Under the pieces are notes generated by a model. The model was not told the DNA's origin and did no database searches. It saw only the letters and a program-made list of their open reading frames with translations. This document shows, in pieces, positions 58,930 to 64,000 of a stretch of DNA of 64,000 bases. The stretch's first letter is position 1; the number at the start of each line of letters is the position of its first letter. The DNA is taken from contig OZ024723.1 in NCBI GenBank assembly GCA_964016875.1, forward strand, positions 16,611,957 through 16,675,956. The letters run 5' to 3'. The DNA comes from Fallopia convolvulus (taxonomy: Eukaryota > Streptophyta > Magnoliopsida > Caryophyllales > Polygonaceae). Both the position numbers and the translations under genes were made by a program.

Positions 58930-60300
58930 TTATTGGTAATGAATCACAATTAACCTTACCTCATTCTCTACTTCATTGTTTGTGGCTTCAAATGTGCATC
59001 TTACGGATTGTGCCACCCTATCCCCTTGTGTTGATTTTAGGACTACTCCTATCCCCGTTCCTCCAGCGTTAGATGCGCCATCTGTGTGAAGCATCCATTT
59101 TACTGGAGACCTTGCTTCTAGTGTCATCAACTCGATCGGTTCTACTCTTTCTTCTGTAGTAGAGCTAAAATTGACCACAAAGTCGGCCAATGCTTGGGAT
59201 TTTAATGCGTCTGAGGCTCATACTAGATGTCGAATCCGCTCAAATGTATTGCCCATTTGGCATTCGTCCCGTGAAAATTTAGGCTTGTGCATGACCATTT
59301 TCAAGGGATGCGTGGTTCTGACCGTAATCGTGTGTTGCTCAAAGTAAGGGCAGAATTTATTGGAGCACATGACCAGTGCTATTACCAATTTCTCCAGAGA
59401 AGAATAACGAGTCTCGGCTAGTAGGAGAGTCCTACTTACATAATACACAGGTTGTTGTTGGCCATCCTGTTCACGGACAAGCACCCCACTGATGGCTTGC
59501 TTCGTGACTGCCATGTATAATGGTAGGAGCTCTCCGTCTTCCGGTTTCGCCAAGATCAAAGGATTGGAGAGGTACTTTTTCAACTCTTGGAAGGCCTCTT
59601 CGTGCTTCTGAGTCCACTAGAAGCATTTATTCTTTTTGAGCACCTCGTAGAATAGACGGCAGTGATCAACGGATTTCGAGATGAATCTGTTCAGTGTAGT
59701 GATCTTCACCGTGAGTTTCTGGAAATCTTTCATTCACCTTGGTAATTTCAAGGATACTATTGCTCGAACTTGTTCTGGGCTCGCCTCTATTCCTCTTTGG
59801 GTGACTAAGTACCCAAGGATTTTTCACGATTTCACACCAAAGGTACACTTCTGGGGGTTCAATTTCATGTTATACCGTCTTAGGATCTCGAATGCCTCTT
59901 CCAAATGACGACAGTGATCTACGACCTTCTTTGATTTGACTAGCATGTCATCTATGTATACTTCCATGGTATCCCCGATCTGATGTTGGAACATCTTGTT
60001 CACCAGTCTCTGGTACGTGGCACCAGTGTTCTACAATCCGAAAGGCATGACCTTGTAACAGTAGGTCCCTTAGCTGGTTATGAAAGCTGTCTTCTCCTGA
60101 TCACTTTCTTCCATCCGAATCTGCTTGTACCCACTGAAGGCATCCATAAATGTCAACAACTCATGGTCGGCCGTGGTATCCACTAGAGAATCAATGTGAG
60201 GCAATGGAAATGAGTCATTGGGACAAGCCTTATTCAAATCCGTGAAATCCACACACATCCTCCATTTTCCATTTTTCTTGGGCACGACCACGACATTCGC
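58930..60300 (-). pseudogene. RT and RNase H domains of element E2
   Basis: RT at 60291-59670: VVPKKNGKWRMCVDFTDLNK, CPNDSFPLPHIDSLVD, FMDAFSGYKQIRM (first catalytic D), then VYIDDMLVKS at about 59945 after a stop, and GYLVTQRGIEASPEQV. RNase H at 59583-59218 with LPLYMAVTKQAISGVLV and QPVYYVSRTL. Archaeal-type RNase H at 59190-58930 with WMLHTDGASNAGGTGIGV. Stops and frameshifts between blocks. Confidence 0.82.
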
Positions 60301-60799
60301 TAGCCAATCTAGATACTTGACTTATTTGATCTTGCCAGTCTCCATTAACTTTCCAACCTCCTCGTCTACTATTTTGTTTCTTTTTGTGGCAAACTTCCTC
60401 CTTTTCTGTTTTATTGGTGGAGTGATTCGGATTCACATTCAACTTGTGTGTGATGACCTACGGGTCGATTCCCACCATGTCCTCATGAGACCATGCAAAG
60501 CATTCTGTATTTTTACTCAAGAAATCTATCAACTTGCTTCTCATCGACGTTCCCAAGTCTGTACCAATCTTGACGGACTGATTAAGGTCTGATTGGTCTT
60601 TGACCACTTCTTCCACCTGCTCATCTTCTTTTTCTTTTTCCTTTAGCGCGGTGGAATATATGGCTTTCGTTAGTTGCTATGCTAACCTCTGACTGACTGT
60701 CGGCTTCAAAGCCGACTTGTAACATTCCCTAGACATCTTCTGATCCCCTTTGATTTCATGAACCCCCAAGGCGTAGGGAATTTGAACGTTTGATGGTAT

Positions 60800-61600
60800 G
60801 TCGAAGGAACTTCCCTCATGTCGTGGAGCCATTACCTTCCCATTATTACATTATGACATGAAGGACAATCCATGATTGAGTATCTAACCTGGATGTTTAC
60901 TCCCTTCGCGTATGTGGGAAGGAAGATGTCACCTACGGCGTGCTTCACTTCTTCCCTGAATCCTACCAGCGCAGTTGGATTCTTTTCCACGTCGTCCCCG
61001 CTTGACCCCATCTCCTTTAGTGCCCCCAGCGTCATGAGATTCGTGGAGCTTCAATTATCAAGGAGAACTCACTTGACCAGGACGTTCCTTATTGATAGGG
61101 AAATTACTAAACCATGATGGTGAGGTCCTTCAAGACCGTCAACGCCATCTTCATCGAAATGTATTGCGAGATTAATGACGTCTTTCTTCATCTAAACAGG
61201 ACGACGGAAATTATTCTCTCGGGTGTTCCTCTTGGCTGTTGAATATGTAAGACCACATATGCTTGATCCCATAGTGATCACGTTCACGACCTTGGCGGGT
61301 ACTGCGACGCGGGCCTTCCCGCACGTGAGGCCTCCACTACGTTCGGGGGAACCTGTGCGTTGGGTGCTACTTCTGTTATCCTTCCTTAAGACACGAGGTA
61401 AGCAATTTCTCTTCTTAGCGCTACGCATTCTTTGGTTACATGACCATAATCGTCATGGAAGTCACACCATTTAATCATATCTTTGTTTGGGTATGGTTTC
61501 TCATTCCTCTTTGGCCACCTCACGCCTCGCACCGTCAGAGCTATGTTCTTTACGAGATCTTGGGGGATATACCCAAGTTGAACTCGTCGCATTTTGGTGG
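60800..61600 (-). pseudogene. gag zinc-finger region and protease of element E2
   Basis: 61592-61386 has KWCDFHDDYGHVTKECVALR, the single-knuckle region of Tat gag. 61035-60832 carries MTLGALKEMG and HNVIMGR, the C-terminal part of the aspartic protease; the DTG-containing start is degraded. Confidence 0.7.
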
Positions 61601-61607
61601 CAAAGAC

Positions 61608-62884
61608 TTAGTGGGGCTGGCTTCGGCGACGTTTACCTTCACTGCGTCGGGATGAGCATGCCCATACGGTTGATCGCGACGCTACCGACGATGATCTGGC
61701 GTAGCCTTCTTCTCTACTCTTTCCCAGACACTCATGGGTCTTCTTCGAGCCTAATTTGAGCGAGGCCTTTAGTCTGAACGTCTTCAAAGTTGTGGCAAGG
61801 GTGCCTGGTGAATTCTTTGTACAAATCCCCATCCTAATTGACTCCCTAACGAAAGGCTTCCATGGCGGTTGGCCATCACTGTGTGGGATAGAGATCTTCT
61901 CACGGTTGAACCTGTCCAAATATTCCCGGGTGGAATCCTCTAGATTTTGGATTATCTGGTATAGGTCACTAAACTGTTTCTCAAATCTTCGACTGCTAGC
62001 GAATTGGATTTTGAAAGAATCCATCAACTCAACAAAGGAGTGGATGCTTCCTCGTGGGAGATTTACAAACCATTTCAGAGCTGGTCCTGCGAGAGCCGCA
62101 CCAAAGCCCTTGCACATCAAGGCTTCTCTAGAGTGATACGGGACGTCACAGGTCATCATCTTTTGCTTGAAGACAGCCACATGCTCGTTTGGATCCCTTG
62201 TTCCATCGTAAGAACTCATCATCTCGACTCAGGCAATGTTCGGGCGAAGTGTGACTCATCATAGCCGTCAACCGCTTCTTTTTCGATGGGTCGAGGGACC
62301 CCAAGAATCTTAGAGAGTTGCTCGATGAACATTTTGAACTGGTTTTGGACGATGTCTTTCAAATTTCGGGGACGACGACGGTCCCAATCTTCTTCATCAT
62401 CCATGAGATTGTCCTCGAAGTAACGTGGGCTATCCTCTCTTGCGGATCGAAGGCAAACAAGCGTTCTAGCACTTCCTCCAGTATGGGCGTCCTACGCGGT
62501 GGGTGTAATGGATGGGACCCCTAGGACGATTATTGGTGGGGTGACGAACTCCGTTCCGGTGGAGCGTTCGTTCCGGCCAGTGGGATTTTGAGAGGAACCT
62601 TCTCCCCCATTGGCCCGTGCTCGGTCCGTCGTTCGGGCGTGTGGGCCAACGAAGGAGACGGATTGTAGTTCAGAGTGTAGCCCTTCATTATCAACGGTTA
62701 GTTGCTCGATGCTAGTTTTGTGCTTTTCGTTTCAAGCACACTGATTTGTTAACTCCTTCTCGAGAGCTTGAAGCCTTAGGGCGAATTCTGACAACTCGAC
62801 ACGGAGCACTACCAATGTATCCTGGCGTGCACCTCCATCGACTCCAGCGTTCGGCTCCTAGCGTCTTTTGTCAGAATTGCTCAT
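61608..62884 (-). pseudogene. gag of element E2
   Basis: Begins at an ATG (62884-62882) with MSNSDKRR followed by a stop. The leader ends with a coiled-coil-like stretch. The capsid-type domain lies at 62222-61608: SYDGTRDPNEHVAVFKQKMM, GPALKWFVNLP, FKIQFASSRRFEKQFSDLYQ and STREYLDRFNREKI. Several breaks. Confidence 0.78.
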
Positions 62885-62939
62885 AGTAACCGTTGGAATT
62901 TTTCGAATTTGATATAGAGGAACCTTTTTCGATCGTAAG

Positions 62940-62957
62940 GCCCCATGGTGGGCACCA
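62940..62957 (-). other. Primer-binding site of element E2
   Basis: On the minus strand TGGTGCCCACCATGGGGC follows the LTR after three bases. Confidence 0.8.
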
Positions 62958-62960
62958 AAT

Positions 62961-63455
62961 TGTTTTGGACAAAAAAATAGACTACTAGTCTTTTCTCCTA
63001 GATCGGGGTTACAACCGAATGAATCAAGGGAAAAGGATAAAGGTTTGGATCGAACTGATGTGAATTGAGATTACACGTTTCTGTGGGTTCAAGACCTCAA
63101 GTGTTCTCATATGCGTACAATCGAATGAATGCTAAAAAATCTCCCTCTTTTCCCTTTAACCATGTTCAGCTAATTGTTCGTTGCACCTCTCCCATGATCT
63201 CCACTTTGTTAATGTGTATCTCAACCGTCGACCACTTCCCCACATTTGTCGGAGGAGATAACCGTCGCAGATGGCTGATCCTTCGAGTGCATGACCCCTT
63301 TTCGTGACCATAATCTTCTTTCTTCATTCGGATAACTGTTAACTTCTCTCTTGATCTTCGAGGTTCCTATGACTTCTATCTTCGTGCATGGGCGGGACAT
63401 CTCTTTTAGCTCTAGGCCATTTCATTGAATGGGCTTACTGTTTTTAGGCCCAACA
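62961..63455 (-). repeat. 5' LTR of element E2
   Basis: 495 bp, TGTTTTGGAC...AGGCCCAACA on the plus strand. The size, the ends and an internal CTAGATCGGG...GAATGAA block resemble the LTRs of the Tat-like element at 25112-28747, so the two are related families. Confidence 0.75.
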
Positions 63456-64000
63456 ATAACAATATGTTATTATTTCTAATTAAATGAGTAAACATAGAAA
63501 ATTTTCCTTAACAGAGACGAAATATGTATATAAAAAGGTTGCAAGGGAGAATATCCACTTGTCTTGAATTTCACTTGATCTTAATCGAAAGCTCGGAATT
63601 TAAGACGACCTAGAAAACTCGATAGCTTGACCTAGCAATCCGAGATAATATAAAGAAATGAATTATTATAAAATCCTTATTTCATTTCTTATAATAACCT
63701 TATCTGATTTTCTTTTCTTAAGAGTGAGGAGATTATTCTAAATTATTTATTTTAATAATTTAGTTAGGATAACTCAATAATAATATTCCTTTATTATTAT
63801 TTTAAGGTGATGGCATTTATAATTTTATAAAAATTATAAAATAGCTAGATGAGCATGCAAATGAATTTATTTTCATAAATTCTTTTTTATTAGCCCACTT
63901 GCAATATTTATTCAATGAATTTAAATAAATATTATATGTGTAGAAATTTATTTATAAAAATATATTAATTAAAATACGAGTCGAAAAATTATGCCGAGAG
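63456..64000. other. AT-rich right flank
   Basis: No ORF, repeat or RNA gene recognised. A TATA-like ATGTATATAAAAAGG occurs at about 63525. Confidence 0.6.

Larger units (their letters stand above)
58921..63455 (-). mobile_element. Truncated Tat-lineage Ty3/Gypsy element (element E2)
   Basis: Minus-strand order from the right: LTR 62961-63455, PBS, gag, zinc finger, protease, RT, RNase H and archaeal-type RNase H, then an abrupt end at about 58921 facing element E1. Integrase and 3' LTR are missing. Confidence 0.8.

Overview
The window is plant nuclear DNA, almost certainly from an angiosperm. The evidence is multi-exon genes with GT-AG introns, plant LTR retrotransposon lineages (Tekay/Del-like, Athila-like, Tat-like) with diagnostic primer-binding sites, Mutator/hAT/PIF DNA transposons, and one plant-specific host gene. 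The species cannot be told from the sequence alone.

Layout. 1-5.4 kb is AT-rich DNA with a GC-rich block at 1.58-2.05 kb next to a MULE-like terminus, and no confident gene. 5.4-42.1 kb is one old Mutator-like element (MULE) of the VANDAL/Kaonashi type. It carries a decayed MuDR-type transposase (+), an intact three-exon gene for a SUMO-like protein (+), and a DUF1985 + Ulp1-protease gene (-). The last is split into 39.5-40.8 kb and 10.1-12.9 kb by a 26.6-kb nested insertion. The insertion is a Tekay/Del-like LTR element (12932-39496, imperfect 5-bp TSD) that holds an extra inverted LTR. An Athila-like element (23476-38006) lies in its 3' LTR. Inside the Athila are a Tat-like non-autonomous element (25112-28747, TSD GTTAT) and a hAT MITE (35476-35931, TSD GTTGGGAT).

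42.2-43.3 kb is a PIF/Harbinger-like non-autonomous element (TSD TAA). 43.4-50.0 kb is the one convincing host gene: a nine-exon minus-strand gene for a 279-aa homeodomain + SAWADEE protein of the SHH1/DTF1 family, whose Arabidopsis member recruits Pol IV for RNA-directed DNA methylation. 51.3-63.5 kb holds two broken, convergent Tat-lineage Ty3/Gypsy elements, one invaded by the remnant of a third LTR element. The last 0.5 kb is AT-rich with nothing recognised.

The most interesting system is the MULE. About 50 copies of the octamer TGTCATCA/TGATGACA fill its leaders, introns and spacers, while most of its exons lack it. It encodes a DUF1985 protein of the kind that, in Arabidopsis VANDAL elements, acts as a sequence-specific anti-silencing factor binding short motifs repeated in VANDAL non-coding DNA. 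The same element carries a SUMO-like gene beside its Ulp1-like (SUMO-protease-like) domain. By inference this is a decayed, undescribed VANDAL-like anti-silencing system with a captured SUMO-like component.
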